From: Proteles cristata cristata
Taxonomy: Eukaryota; Chordata; Mammalia; Carnivora; Hyaenidae
NCBI GenBank assembly: GCA_017311185.1
Contig: JAESUZ010002871.1
Location: 930,001 to 994,000 of the forward strand
Reading direction: 5' to 3'
DNA: 64,000 nucleotides
Below are positions 47,170 to 59,489 of the stretch, piece by piece (position 1 is the first letter of the stretch; the number at the start of each line of letters is the position of its first letter). The position numbers were made by a program, and so were the translations under genes. The notes under the pieces are model-generated. The model saw nothing but the letters and a program-made list of their open reading frames with translations, did not search any database and was not told the origin of the DNA.

Positions 47170-48641
47170 TATTTACAAAATCCACATTTCAACCAAAAAA
47201 TTACTAGATATTCAAAGAAAAACATAGAGATCATACTTATTAAAAGGTATATACTCAATATAAACAGACTCCAAATTGGCCCATATGTTGGATTTAGCAA
47301 AAATTTTAAGGCAGCTATGATAAATATGTTTAAAGATGTTAGAAAAGATGTCCTCAAAGAATTAAAGAAAAAATTTACTAAGACAGATAATGCCAAGAAA
47401 GTAGAAATTATAAAAATAATCTAAGAGCAACCATAAACCTGAACCTAAAAGCCTCAAGAAGAGATTTAAGAAGAAATAATCATCAGTAAACTTGAAGATA
47501 AAGCAATATCTATTGATTCAACTTAAAGAACACAAAGAAAAAATATTAAAGAAAAGTGAACATAGACCTGAGGTGTTTCAACATATATGTAATTAGAATT
47601 TCAAAAGAAGAGAAATAAAAAGGGGCAAAATAATTTGAAGAAAAAATTTCCAAAACTTACCAAACTTATATAATATTAACTAACTTAAATTAAAGTTAAT
47701 TAAATTAACCAATATTAGGTTAATTAACCAATATTAAGTTAATATTAACTAAGATCCTCAATAGACTCCAAGGAGGAAATATCAAAGAAAAACACAGTTT
47801 GATATTTCAGTTGAAATGCTGACAGCAAAAGTTACGTAATGGTTCTTAAAAGGACCAAATTAACAACATATCATATACAAGAAACAAGGACATAACTAAC
47901 AGCTCAGTGTTCATCAGACACAAGAGGCCAAAAGACACTGGTATTAAATATTCCGCATGCTTAACAATAACTGTCAACCAGGAATTCTATATCCACTGAA
48001 TCTATTCTAGCAAGAGGAAGGTAAACATTTTGAGATATGAGAATTTGTCAGTAGCAGCCCTATACTACAAGAAATGTTGAAGAGATTTCTCAAAATGGGA
48101 GGAAATGACAAGAGATTGTCACTTACATTCACCAGTAAGAACAAAGAGCACCAGAAATGGATGTGTTTGTGTATGTGTGTGTGTACGTGTGTGTATAATA
48201 TTTGCTTCTTTCAATTACTTTAAAAGATATGTTTCTGTTTAAACTAATAATTGTAACACTGTATTTGGGGCTTATAATTTGAATAGGTGTAAAAAATAAC
48301 AAAATAACACAAAGTGAATGAAAGAGCTATATTGATAAATAGTTCCTATATTTTAACAGGAGGCAGTTAACCACAAGCAGATTATAAGTAAAGGCTGTTA
48401 ACCGAAATTCCTAAGGCAATCGTATAAACTAAATCAAAGAAATACAGTAAAAAAAAGTATACTCAAAACTTTTGTTTAATATAAAACAATGATGTAAAGG
48501 ATTAACAGAGGGACAAAAAGAATAGCAAACTTCCATTCTTAACTCTAATCATACCAGTAACAATATTCAAATGAAAATTGACTAAGTACTCTAAGCAAAA
48601 AGTAGAAATTGCCAGGCTAGATTTTTAAAAAGCAAGTTCTA
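47170..48641 (+). mobile_element. Old L1: 5' region, ORF1 and start of ORF2, decayed
   Basis: Plus-strand L1M-type element. ORF1 relics run from about 47300 ('ggcagctatgataaatatgt', 'gatgtcctcaaagaattaaa', 'agtaaacttgaagataaagc') to the ORF1 C-terminal block 'gtcaaccaggaattctatat' at about 47973 and 'ctacaagaaatgttgaagag' at about 48066. The inter-ORF region follows, with 'agagcaccagaaatgg' and a TG run. ORF2 begins near 48500 ('agaaattgccaggctagatt'). Stops and frameshifts are throughout. An imperfect local duplication of about 25 bases (ttaattaaccaatatta units) lies at 47695-47755. Confidence 0.85.
48161..48195. repeat. Imperfect (TG)n in L1 inter-ORF region
   Basis: GTGTATGTGTGTGTGTACGTGTGTG-like run grown within the old L1. 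Confidence 0.85.
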
Positions 48642-48860
48642 GGGGCGCCTGGGTGGCTCAGTCAGTTAAGCGTCCGACTTTGGCTCAGGTCATGATCTCA
48701 CGGTTCGTGGGTTTGAGCCTCGTGTCAGGCTCTGTGCTGACAGATAGCTCAGAGCCTGGAGCCTGTTTCAGACTCTGTATCTCCCTCTCTCTCTGACCCT
48801 ACCCTGCTCACACCGTGTCTCTCTCTCTCAGACATAAATAAAAAACATTAAAAAAAAATT
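48642..48860 (+). mobile_element. Young CAN-SINE nested in old L1, tagc-insertion subfamily
   Basis: Near-consensus head and B box; gctgacagatagctcagagc carries the tagc insertion shared with 30452 and 56245. Flanks aaagcaagttcta (left) and aaagcaagatcta (right) are a TSD with one difference. It splits the L1 ORF2 endonuclease region. Confidence 0.97.
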
Positions 48861-48862
48861 TT

Positions 48863-50007
48863 AAAGCAAGATCTAAAGAAAAAGCAAGATTAAAGCACAT
48901 ATATTGTCTAATACAGATGTACTATAAAAATACAAAAAATATATGTTTTAAGTAAAGTGATAGAAAAATATACCATGTAAATGATAAGCACAAGATAGCT
49001 GGAGAAGCTATGTTATTACACAAAATCGGCATTAAGACAAAAACTGCTAGAGAAAAGAGGAATATTTTATAACGATAAAAGAGTCAAAGATGTACCAATT
49101 ATAAATGTATAAGCACCTGTGTCCCTAAAAATAGAATTCCAAAGCAACTGAAACCAAAATTAGAATTGAAAACAAAAAAAGACAAGTCAATAATTATAGC
49201 TGAAGAATTAAATTCTCTGTAAGCAAGAACAAGAAGATAGAAAGTCAGGAAAACTACAGAAATTTTAAAATCTCCATAAAGCACCTGACCTAATTGACAT
49301 CTATAGAAAACTCTAGGAAATAACAAATAAATATTCTTTTCAAGGGCACATGACATATTCACCAGTACAGACCATATACCACATCATAAAACAAGCTTGA
49401 ACATACTTAAAAGAGTTGAAGATAACTTCAACAATAACAGAGTTAGAAATCAATGACAGAAGTAAATCTAAGAAGTTTCCGCTTCATCTCACAATTCAAA
49501 ATAACCCGTGGGTGAAAGAAGGAATAATAAAATACATTAAATTGACAGAAAATAAAAAATCGAATCAAAATCTGTGTCATAAGACCCAGAAATCCCACCA
49601 CTATGTAATTATACAAGAGAAATGAAAACACACCTGCATAAAGACTTGTAGACAAACACATACAGAAGTTTTATTGGGAATAGTAGCAAACTGCAAACAG
49701 CTTCAAATGCTCATGATTTATAAATGGATCAATACTCTGGTACACTCATGCAATGGAATACTATTTGGCAATAAAAAGCAATGGACAACTGATACATACA
49801 AGAACACGGATGGCAATCAAAAACATCATGCTATGTGAAAGAAGTAAGACAGAGGCACAAGAAGTCCTATATCATTTGGTTCTACTGTCTTTGAATTCCA
49901 TAAAAGGCAAATCTGTAGTGACAGAAAGAAGATCAGTAGTTGCTTAAGGGCTAGGGTTGCAGTGGGGGTGGGAGACAACTGCCAATGGAATGAAAGAACT
50001 TTTCTTT
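48863..50007 (+). mobile_element. Old L1 continued: ORF2 endonuclease region, then a jump to the ORF2 end
   Basis: The endonuclease-coding relic continues ('gtgatagaaaaatataccat', 'cctgacctaattgacatcta', 'cagaccatataccacatcat', 'ataacccgtgggtgaaagaa') to about 49577. The next bases ('aagacccagaaatcccacca') belong to the far ORF2 C-terminus, so the reverse transcriptase region, roughly 2 kb in an intact L1, is missing. The ORF2 end and 3' UTR ('caatggaatactatttggca', 'gttgcttaagggctagggtt') follow. The frames at 49099-49947 are relics. Confidence 0.85.
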
Positions 50008-50347
50008 TTTTTTTTTTTCTCTCATATACCTTTTATCCCCCATTCATGCATAGTCTTCTCAACTATCAACATCCCCCACTGAAGTGGTACATTTGTTACA
50101 ACTGATGAACCCCCACTGATACATCCTAAATGCCCAAAGTCCATAGTTTATATTATCACCCTTGGTGTTTCATGTCTTAGGTGTTTATGCAAATTTATAA
50201 TGACACATATCCATCATTATAGTATCACACTGAGTATTTTCATTTTCCAAGAAGTCTGTGCTCCTCCTTGTCATCCTTTCCTGCCACACTGACTCAGGGC
50301 AACCACTGATATTTTTACTATCTCCATAGTTTTGCCTTTTTCAGAAT
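50008..50347 (-). mobile_element. Old L1 3' UTR, minus strand, nested in the plus-strand L1
   Basis: A T run (50009-50019) marks the poly(A) complement. 'ctatcaacatcccccactga', 'gtggtacatttgttacaact', 'cccaaagtccatagtttata' and 'ggcaaccactgatattttta' are the complement of an L1M 3' UTR. Sequence on both sides belongs to the plus-strand L1 3' UTR, so this copy inserted into it. Confidence 0.8.
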
Positions 50348-50492
50348 GTCCTGTTCATGGTGAAGAAATTGTCCTGAAACTTGATTGGGATTGGTGGTAT
50401 TTGGAAGACTACTTACATTTACCAAAACTCACAGAAGCGTATGCTGAAAATGGGTCCATTTTGCCATATGCAAATTGTACATGAATAAGAAC
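50348..50492 (+). mobile_element. Last part of the plus-strand old L1 3' UTR
   Basis: 'gaagaaattgtcctgaaact', 'tgattgggattggtggtatt', 'aaatgggtccattttgccat' and 'aaattgtacatgaataagaa' resume the 3' UTR interrupted at 50007. Poly(A) is not preserved. Confidence 0.75.
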
Positions 50493-53400
50493 TGTAAGCT
50501 AAATGGGTATGAAATGATGCCAGAGGGCTGTGTAGAACAGTTTTTATCATTAGCTACAAAGTAATGTGCACAGTAATGGGAATAAGTGAATAAGCTCTCA
50601 TTCACCCTTATTTCACTGCTTCTAACTTCATTGTTAGAAGCAATGACTGAGATCTTTTGAAATTAGTTCCTACTCTTTCTCTAAATACTCCCAACTGAAT
50701 AGTATTGGTTCCTTCATATAAAATACCAAATGCAGATTCTGCCCAGATGGACAAAAGATGTATTGTCTTCAAACCACTGGGTTGGCTCTCATATACTTAA
50801 ATTCTACTTCAGATATCCAAGTTTAAAAGCAACCAGATGAAGTTTTATGGAATTTTGTAAAGGGAGGGGAAAAAAAGAAGACAGCAATGAAGAAGAAATA
50901 ATGAAAACAACTTTTGCTCATGGGAGGAAACTTTCTGTGCCAACTTTGAGTCCAGAATGATCTTTTATTGGCCAAATTCCAAATTCCTCTACGTACAGGC
51001 TTCTAATGGAAGTGCTGACACACTCTCAAATGTAGCGCTGCAAACAGGATGATATAATAAATGACAGGTAAATCTACTTACTATCTTTTATGATAGTCTC
51101 CTTCCTTTGCAACAATTCAACATTCAACTCATTTTGGTTTCTGTTATTGCAGAATTATACTAGAAAAGTGGCTGAAAATCTCATCCTTTCCAAACTCTTG
51201 TTTTTATGCACTCATTATATAATAAAAATTAACCTTGGTGCTGAAACTTTTCAGACTTTTTTCCCTCCCCACATTGGTATAATAGTTTTTCTGCATCAAG
51301 TACAAGCTTTCTTTTCATTTCACCCACTTCTGTTGTCTTATTAAATAATTCAAACATTGCAGAATTCTTTGAAAACTACTAGTTCCTTCCATGAAGATAT
51401 CATCAGTTTCGGTAACTGAGAAGAATCTAGATGAATGACTGTTACTTATTTCAAGGAAAGAAATATTAGCTCAGTTTGTACATGTGTGCTTTCGTACTTT
51501 GTATTTCATGCTATATGAAGAATTGGTCAACAAAACAATGCTGCATTATTACCATATACTAATCTAAAGCTTAATGTGTGAGAGGAAAGAACACTAGATG
51601 TCATGTGCTATTTTTAAAAATGTCTCAAATAAGCCATGTCCAGCGATTGGGTTAATGATTCAAGCTTTTCCATAGCTACTTGGAATAATTGGACCAAACT
51701 GTATGCAAGATAATTCATAGTCCCTACTTTTGCAATGCAAGTGTAAGATACCTAACACTCTCCATTCAGAGTTTCTCTTCCATGGCTTCATCTTGGACTC
51801 ACCCTCCAAATTATTTAAGCCTTAATGTTAAACAGATCTTTCAAATTATGATTTGTGTGCACACAAGGGGCATGACTTACATTGTTAAGAGAAGCATACC
51901 TGAGAATTTCCTGAATTAAGTGCATATAAAAATCTCTAAGGGTCTTTCTGCACAGTTGACAATGATTAAGATGTAGACATTTGATACTCAATTGCGGAGG
52001 ACTGATCACTCAGAATTGGGTAACAGGCTGTGGAGACTTCATATTACATTTTGTCCATTAAAATCTAGGTCCCATCCCAGGAACCGGATGGAGTTTACCA
52101 CATGGCTGGCACCTTGTGGAATGAATCTGGTTCCAACTTTCAGGTGGGTTTAACACGTAAAACTCTCAATCTTAATCATACTGCCAGTGACACTCTCACT
52201 GGCAGCATAAGAATCATGCCAAGTACTAAATCAGCTAAAAATACATTCTTACATTTGGAAGATGACTATAACCAGAGGGTCTGCATAGGCAAAACTAGTA
52301 AAGATCCTTGCATTACTCCTGACCAATTTTCCACTTCTTTTCTTATTAACAAATGTCTAAATTTTTGTGGGAAAGTGAAAGGCTCAGTGGCTGCTAGATC
52401 CCATCTGGTATATGACATTAAAAGTTCTCCATTATGGAGGTCAATATTTTAGTTAGGTATATGTCTTAGAAACGTTTTCCCCCCTTGTAATCGTCATGAT
52501 GTAGACAAAAGGATAAGTGTGTCTATTTCCAGTGTCCTAATTCTATTTCTTTAAAAAGTGTCTCTGTTCCTCCACTACCTTAAAACTTAGACAAATGATG
52601 CCTTTACTCATTATAAATAACATAGTAATCTGAGTGCTCTCACTATGCAGCATATGAGTTACTACAAAAATGTGTAAAGATTTTAATTTCTTTGACCTCA
52701 AAAAATTAAGTGATCCCTTTAGTGATAAGGGAAATCTTCATGGAGGAGATGGAAACTGGGTGAGAAAATGGGTAGGAAATGGATGGGTAGAGTAAAGAGA
52801 CATGAGCACACAGAATGGCCTTAATGATGGGGAAACCATTTTCTGGGAAGAGGCAGATAGGAAGGGGTCAGCATTCAGGGTGTATATGTGCCTTCTCCAT
52901 CTATAAATCCTTCACTTTTAATGTGATTTTCAAAATATGCCCTCACTTATATAAATGCTAAACTTTTAGCATAAAGTGAGAATAGGAACACATCTGCCAT
53001 TTTACAATGACCTCTGTTTGGTACATTTTTATTTACTTCCTGTATTCGTTAAAGAGATGCTAGGTGCTAGAACAGATAAACACCCCAAATTCCATTAACA
53101 CAATAAACACTTATGTCTTGTTCATGATACAGATGATTATACATGTTCCCAGTTGGGGGGCCATCCACTTCCCCACCACAGAGTCACTGTGAAACTCAGG
53201 GTCCTTCCATCTTGTGGTCACACTCCTTTCTAAGGTCTAGAAGATCTCCTCATTCAGAAGAACAGGGAAGATACATCTGTCTTTTCAGCACTTCCCAGAA
53301 GGACATGTATCACTTCCCTCATATTTCCTGTCACTAACCAGTCAGTGTTCTAACTAAATACAGGAAGTTGGAAAATGTGGTCCCTCGGTGGATAGTTACT

Positions 53401-54454
53401 TCCCCTTGACAACTCAACATTGTAAAAGGGAAACTCAAAACTCTGATGCTCAGTTATCTCTCTCTACCACAACTCTAAACAAAACAAAACAAATATATAT
53501 ATATGTCATTATATCTAAAACAATTTTCATTTTTTTATTAAAAGACCCAATAAGGCAAAACATCAACTGGCTTATAATAGAAATATTAGTAAGGCTTTTC
53601 TAGGAGTCAATCATTCTTAGATTAATACTAACATTTCTCAGCCAGTGTTCATTCCATTCAATTATCATCTAATAATGACCTTATCAGAGATTCAGTTCCC
53701 CAGCACTGGCTCTAGGAAAGGATAATAAGATAATTCTGTGTTTGTGGATGCTAGTATTCCAGTTTCATTGCCCCGTTGGAAGTTCTTTTGGTTTCTTATG
53801 GGAAGGAGTCTGGTACAGACAGCACCAGAATATACACTGCCCCAGAGTGGCTGTTCCAAAATCCTGGTCCCTGAGATTCACTGTGAAGAGCTCATAGCAC
53901 ATCCATGAGAAAGTAGGGTGTATCTAAATAAGCAGTTGGGATACACAAATAAAAGATAAAGCGGGAGCAATCTCTCCTCGGAGGTTTCCACTTTGGTTTG
54001 TGGTAGCGCTTACCATTTGTTCTGGGAAAGGTTTAGGGTTTGGCTTTGAACAGCACCCAGACAAAACTGCAAAGAGTTGTCCATTCTCTTTTCCAAGGAA
54101 ATGGTCCTTTATGGTTCACCACGTGTTCAAGTAGGTCAGTTATAAGATGAAAAGAGACATTTTTGCAAAGCCTATTACTGACCACGATGATTGTGCTCTA
54201 ACTGCTTCTATGTTTTCAAGGAAAATTATTGCCAAGTTTATCAATAATGAGAGCATGTTATCTGTTCTTAGAAAACTATTACATAATCTCCCTTTGGTGT
54301 TTTTTGTTTTTGCTTTGCTGGTATTTAATTGTCAGGTATTTTTATTTGATGTTTTATGTGCTTTCATAGAACTCTAAGTTTCAAGTTTCTTTGAAGAACC
54401 TGGGGAGAAAGTCTCAAAAAAATCCACGCAGAAGGACCCTACAATGTTATTCCT
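50493..54454. other. About 4 kb without gene or CAN-SINE; one unexplained 116-codon frame
   Basis: Anonymous AT-rich sequence. The plus frame 52102-52452 (116 codons, starting MAGTLWNESG) is the longest frame not explained by a repeat. It has no recognised domain, no signal peptide and no splice or promoter support. It contains a perfect 10-base stem (52181-52190 with 52196-52205). A possible L2 relic is at 52720-52870. Confidence 0.4.
53040..53340. repeat. Possible ancient interspersed repeat, family unknown
   Basis: 'agggtccttccatcttgtgg', 'cagcacttcccagaaggaca' and 'tgtatcacttccctcatatt' resemble a common mammalian repeat, but I cannot name it or fix its ends. Confidence 0.3.
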
Positions 54455-54605
54455 TTGTTTAGTATGTGCTTATTGAGCATTTATGACATAGACACCCTAT
54501 GCTGAGTTCTTTGCAGTATACAACAGCAAACTGATGCCTTTCTCAAGGAATTTATAATATAGCTAGAGACAGGTGATATTTATATAAATAACTGTAAAAC
54601 AAGTG
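54455..54605 (-). repeat. L2 relic, minus strand
   Basis: 'tgtgcttattgagcatttat', 'ctatgctgagttctttgcag' and 'tctcaaggaatttataatat' follow the antisense L2 order. Confidence 0.55.
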
Positions 54606-55908
54606 TCTAACAATTTTATTTGACATGATATCACTTCACATTACCTCATTCTACAGACTATTTCCACAGCATGAGAAGCAATTATTTATCATTGTTTTAT
54701 AAATGTTGATCGAAAACATTTTAACACATAGCTGGTTTTCTTTCTTTCCTGTATCTTTGTGACAACATAGACAGACTATGATATATACAATGCTTTATAT
54801 AGAAACTCAGGACTGTAGGAAATACCATTTTGTATGTGGACAATCCTCTTGTAGCATCCTTTGAAGTTTTAAATGCTACTGAAAGTTTAGCTTATTGAAG
54901 GATATAGTTTCATTTTTGAAGGACCTTGATATTCAACTTTATATACCACAGCAGAAAAAGAATGTAAGAAAATACCTAATGAACTGTCACCTAATTGCCT
55001 TGCTTTCCAATGTCAAAAGTAGACAAAAGATCTTACTAGGAAAGGAATTACAATGTGCTATTTAGAAGGAACCTATTTCAGCTTTCCTCCTTTTAAAATA
55101 CACATGGACAATGAGCTGGTCTGTCAGCTGAAAAGGTATGTGATGATTTACAGAGACTCTACTGCCTTTCTTTCTTCCTCTCTCTCTCTGGCCAACCCAC
55201 AATGCTAGAAGAAAGGAAGAACATATTCCCCCAGAGCCCAGAGAAATGAATGGAGGCATTGTCAGCCCAGAGAGGACAGGAATGCTTCACCCATGTGTCA
55301 GAGTTCTGTCAATGTCCTCTCCTCTTTCTTCCCCTAAATATTTTTAAATGACTAATAGCTTGCCAAATGACATCAAAGAGCAATTCTGAAATCTCATCAG
55401 ATATGTATTTTTGTGGAGCCGCCATGATTTTGTGATTTAAAACTGATTAAATCAAACCAGAAAGACACTGGCAAAGGGGGGGTGATCAGTGATCTTAGGA
55501 CAATTATACACCAAAAGGAGGTTATTTTGTTCACAAATAATGATGTGATGTGGTTATCAATATAGGTACCAGTCACTCCAACCCTGAACCTGTAAATACA
55601 GAAGACAGGACACAAGAGATACTGAAATAAACACAATGACTTAGTAAATTTACCTAGAAAAATTGCATTCCAAATATTTAGCATAATATTCAGCTGCAAA
55701 AGCTTATGCTAAAAGACACAAAATCTAATGTGGCAAGTTATACCAACACAAGGTTCATATATTATTGGCTTTTAAAATTTTTAATAAAAATACCTTTCTT
55801 GTTTAAATAAATTTTAGTTCTCAGCACAATACTGAAAAAATTTTAAGTCTACATATTTATTTTACAAAATGCAACTTAGAAATTGGTAAATCTAAATGTT
55901 ATAAATTA
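54606..55908. other. No gene or named repeat seen
   Basis: Anonymous AT-rich sequence. Minus frames 55062-55259 and 55397-55699 (100 codons) lack motifs and are treated as chance. Confidence 0.45.
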
Positions 55909-56137
55909 TTTTTTATTGTTTTATTTATTTTGAAAGAGAGGGGGGAGAGAGAGAGAGAAAGAATAAGCAGGGGAGGGGCAGAAAGAGACGGAGAGAGAGA
56001 AACCCAAGCAAGCTCCATGCAGTAAGTACAGAGCCTGAGAGCCTGACATGGGGCTCGATCCCACAACTGTGAGATCACGTTCTGAGCTGAAATCAAGAGT
56101 CTGATGCTTAACTGACTGAGCCTCCCAGATGCTCTGG
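55909..56137 (-). mobile_element. Older CAN-SINE, minus strand
   Basis: Tail complement ttttattgttttatttattt, GA linker, then the head complement 'gactgagcctcccagatgct' at the right. Flanks taaatctaaatgttataaa and tagatataaatgtttaaag are alike, a probable old TSD. The minus frame 55899-56096 is its translation. Confidence 0.94.
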
Positions 56138-56244
56138 TAGATATAAATGTTTAAAGATAAGGTGCTTGTAGAGTTTATGTTGACAGAGATGAATAAGATG
56201 ATGAGAAACTGGAACTTGGAGTAGGAAGACCAGTAAGGAATCTT

Positions 56245-56454
56245 TTTTTAAAATGTTTTATTTATTTCTGAGAGAGAGAGACAGCATGAGCAGGTGAGGG
56301 TCAGAGAGAGAGGGAGACACAGAATCTGAAATAGGCTCCAGGCTCTGAGCTAGCTGTCAGCACAGAGCCCGACGCAGGGCTTGAACCCACAAACCGTGAG
56401 ATCATAACCTGAGCCGAAGTCGGACGCTTAACTGGCTGAGCCACCCAGGCGCCC
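56245..56454 (-). mobile_element. CAN-SINE, minus strand, tagc-insertion subfamily, with TSD
   Basis: T-rich tail complement, GA linker, 'gctctgagctagctgtcagc' (complement of the tagc insertion), and head complement gagccacccaggcgccct. TSD taaggaatcttt on the left and taggaatcttt on the right. Only about 110 bases from the previous SINE, same strand. Confidence 0.97.
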
Positions 56455-58678
56455 TAGGAATCTTTCATTCAAAGAGGAACGCATGTATCAAAGCCATCAC
56501 CAGAAACCATCTTGGCTTCTGAACTCAGTGTCTTACTTTTCTAAGATTAAGGTCTCTTTCTTAAAGAAATTTGAGTAATCTCAGAAAGGCAAAAGTGCTT
56601 ATAATTCATAACTTAGTTTCCTATTACTTCTCTAAACTTAAAATTAAAAAAAAATACTCATAAAGATGGCTTAAGAATTGAGTTCTTTACATCTAGAACA
56701 TTTATAGATTGAGTTTTGTCTATTCTTTTCTTTAGCTTTCTAGAGTGCTTGCCTCTTAACTAAGACCTCCTGTGGACTTGAATACAATGACAGGTTCATT
56801 TCTGTAAGCCATGCGCTGAAGCATGGTAATGCACAAATTTTACATTTCCTGCCATTTGTCCTCTCTTCTGGTGGCAAGAAAAATGTGTTTCTGATAAATT
56901 TCCGAGTATGAACTAATCTGAATTCAATTTGGCCACTTGCAAGACTCAGGTCTTCTGTTTACCAGCTCTTTCACCTGTAAGAACTATAAAAGACAAAAGC
57001 TCAAAATATTACCTTTTAAATGCCATCTGGAACAGAGCTTGGCTGATACCCATACTATGAGGTAAGAAATCACTGCATGACTGACTATTTGCCTCTGAAA
57101 ATAGTCCCCAAATGACACTGCACCTAACTTGGCCTTAAGAGTCCAGACATGATTCAGACAAAATAGCTCCAATGCACTTGGGAGAAGGGTAACCTAAGGT
57201 GATGTCACAAGGTCCTAAGTGGTAGGCCAGCTAGGTGCTGTTGCAATTCTTTAGTGAAAGCACATAGAAGTTAGATCAAATAAAGTAATGGCGGGACACT
57301 GTGGTCTGCCACATATCCTATGCCTGCTGTGCAGTTTCTAAAGGGTTAGGAACTGAAAAGATGAGAAGTAATCCAATTCTACTGGTGAGGACCCAGAAGT
57401 AGTCATCTCAAGGATCTTGGGCCTGGAATATGGTTGAAGTTTGGCAAACTCAGGCCTAATCAACTGCATTTCACTTGTCCAAAGGCTTAACAGAAAAAAA
57501 TGAACCACTGATGTGACACATAGAGTAGAAAAATTCCAAAGAGCCAGAGGTTGGTCGTGTTTACTCAGTCAGGGCCAGTAGGGCTAATCACTATGGTCCC
57601 TGAAGTGAGACCATCACCATAGTGAATATGATGGATGCAAGTCACCTTTCCTGAGGGTGATCCCTTAGAGACACCTGTATTCTGCTGTTCTGGCTTTACA
57701 TTTTTAAAAATCCAACAAAGAAAACTTCTAATTCTAGTTTTAATATTGCCAAAGCTAACCCATAGGGAGAGAGTGCTTGACCCTTCCTTGACAGTTTATA
57801 TGACAACAGGAACTCATAAAGTATCATTCTTTATTATTAGTGAATATACATGTTCACATCTATTTAAATCAGTTTGGCTAGTAAATCTCTCAGACAATCG
57901 ACTCTAGGTTACCCGACACAGCTGTTTGGGGACTGAAAACCAGATCCTGGTCCATGGTGACTTCACTAAGGTGACGGCCCCCTAGACCAGACCTATCCCT
58001 TGCTGTAATGACCTGCTCACCAAACCACAATTTGCCTAGGTGGAAAAATTATGCCAAAAGAGAAATAAAAATGAGAAAATAATCAATGTCTTATAGGCAG
58101 AAGACAAGACAATTGGAAGTGCACAATTAGAGTGGTGGCTTTCATTCCTTATCATTATGTTTTTGGCTTCTACCCATACTATGGATATGAATACAGGGTA
58201 TCAATGCTTAGTATGAATAACGCTGTAAGTCAGGCCATCTTTTTTTTTAATTAGAATGTTTTCTTAATGATGAAATTAGCATATCATTTCTACTTTTAGT
58301 TTTATTTATTTTATTTTAAATTTAAATTATTTCACTTTAATGTCAAAAATATTGCTCTAAACATATAGTGAGCTCCCTAGTGTCCCTGCTGGCTGTCACT
58401 GGATCTATCTTTTACAGCATGGGTTTTCATTCCGGGTGATGGTTATGGTTCAGGTAACATGATTGGTCTTGTGCCATATCTGAAAACTTACAACAATAAC
58501 ATATAGTTTAACACAGTTTTCCCGTGATTTCATTTTTTAAACATTGACGTGTCCTCCTTCCATTTAGAATTGTATACCATGTATGTGAAACTATTCTATT
58601 TTGGGTTATTTTAATAAGGTACTTCTGCAAAAATTTCTTAATGCTCATATAAATACAATAGCTTATATATTCTTTTTA
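56455..58678. other. No gene or named repeat seen
   Basis: Anonymous sequence. The plus frame 57635-57907 (90 codons) and minus frame 56984-57172 have no domain signature. Nothing else is supported. Confidence 0.45.
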
Positions 58679-58874
58679 AATGTTTATTTATTTTGAGAAA
58701 GAGACAGAGTGCGAGCAGGGGAGGGGCAGAGAGGGGGAGACATAGAATCCGAAGCAGGCTCCAGGCTCTGAGCTGTCAGCACAGAGCCCAACACAGGGTT
58801 CTAACTCACAAACCGGGAGATCATGATCTGAGCCACAGTCAGATGCTTAACTGCCTAAACAACCCAGGTGCCCC
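58679..58874 (-). mobile_element. CAN-SINE, minus strand, with TSD
   Basis: Tail complement aatgtttatttattttgaga, GA linker, 'ggctctgagctgtcagcaca', and head complement acaacccaggtgcccc. The word tattcttttt flanks it at 58669-58678 and 58875-58884. Confidence 0.97.
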
Positions 58875-58989
58875 TATTCTTTTTGTTTTTTAATAAATAA
58901 ATCGTCAACACTTTTACCTTAGCAGATTGTTAAATGAACATATCATGTTCACAGAATGCAAGGATTGGGTTGATATTTCCCAATAGCTT

Positions 58990-59395
58990 ACTGATTCAGT
59001 CATTTAATAAACATTTACTAAAAATCTATTCATACTAGGGAATAAACAAAACTCCCTGGCTTCATGTAGTGGAAGAAAGAGACAAAGGATGAGTAACTAA
59101 AATAAACAGTGTGTGCTAATTATAAGTATTCCCAAGAAGGAATGAATCATCAAGAGGCATATAAAGCTTTGGTACTGGGTGGGGTGTTATTGAAATCCAG
59201 ATGAGATGGTTAGGGCAGGCCTCAGTGAGAAGGGGAGTCTTGACTAAACACCTGGATGAATTAAGAGAATAAGAAATGCAAATATCTGGCAGAAGAGCCT
59301 CGAAGAGGAAGGAACAACAAGGGGAAAGACCCTGAGGAAGAATGTAGATGGCATATTCAAGGAGCAAGAGGAAGCCAGCATGTCTGGAGCCTTAG
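58990..59395 (-). repeat. L2, minus strand, long relic
   Basis: The plus strand shows 'taataaacatttactaaaaa', 'aaacaaaactccctggcttc', 'gggcaggcctcagtgagaag', 'cacctggatgaattaagaga', and 'ggggaaagaccctgaggaag', the antisense order of an L2 body. The minus frame 59116-59367 is within it and is not a gene. Confidence 0.75.
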
Positions 59396-59489
59396 TCAGT
59401 GTTTCTCAAACTCAGTTCCTTGAGCTCCATAATTCTAAAGTGCCTTTTGTTAACACTTTTACTAAAAAATACCCTTAGAAAATACGGCA

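Noticed and set aside
30452..48860. Regularly similar repeat units suggesting a CRISPR-like or satellite array
   Set aside because: Spacing is irregular (hundreds to thousands of bases), both orientations occur, and each unit has its own TSD: dispersed SINEs.
2816..58874. Twenty-one tRNA-like segments as tRNA genes
   Set aside because: They are the tRNA-Lys-derived heads of CAN-SINEs, lack an intact cloverleaf and are followed by SINE bodies.
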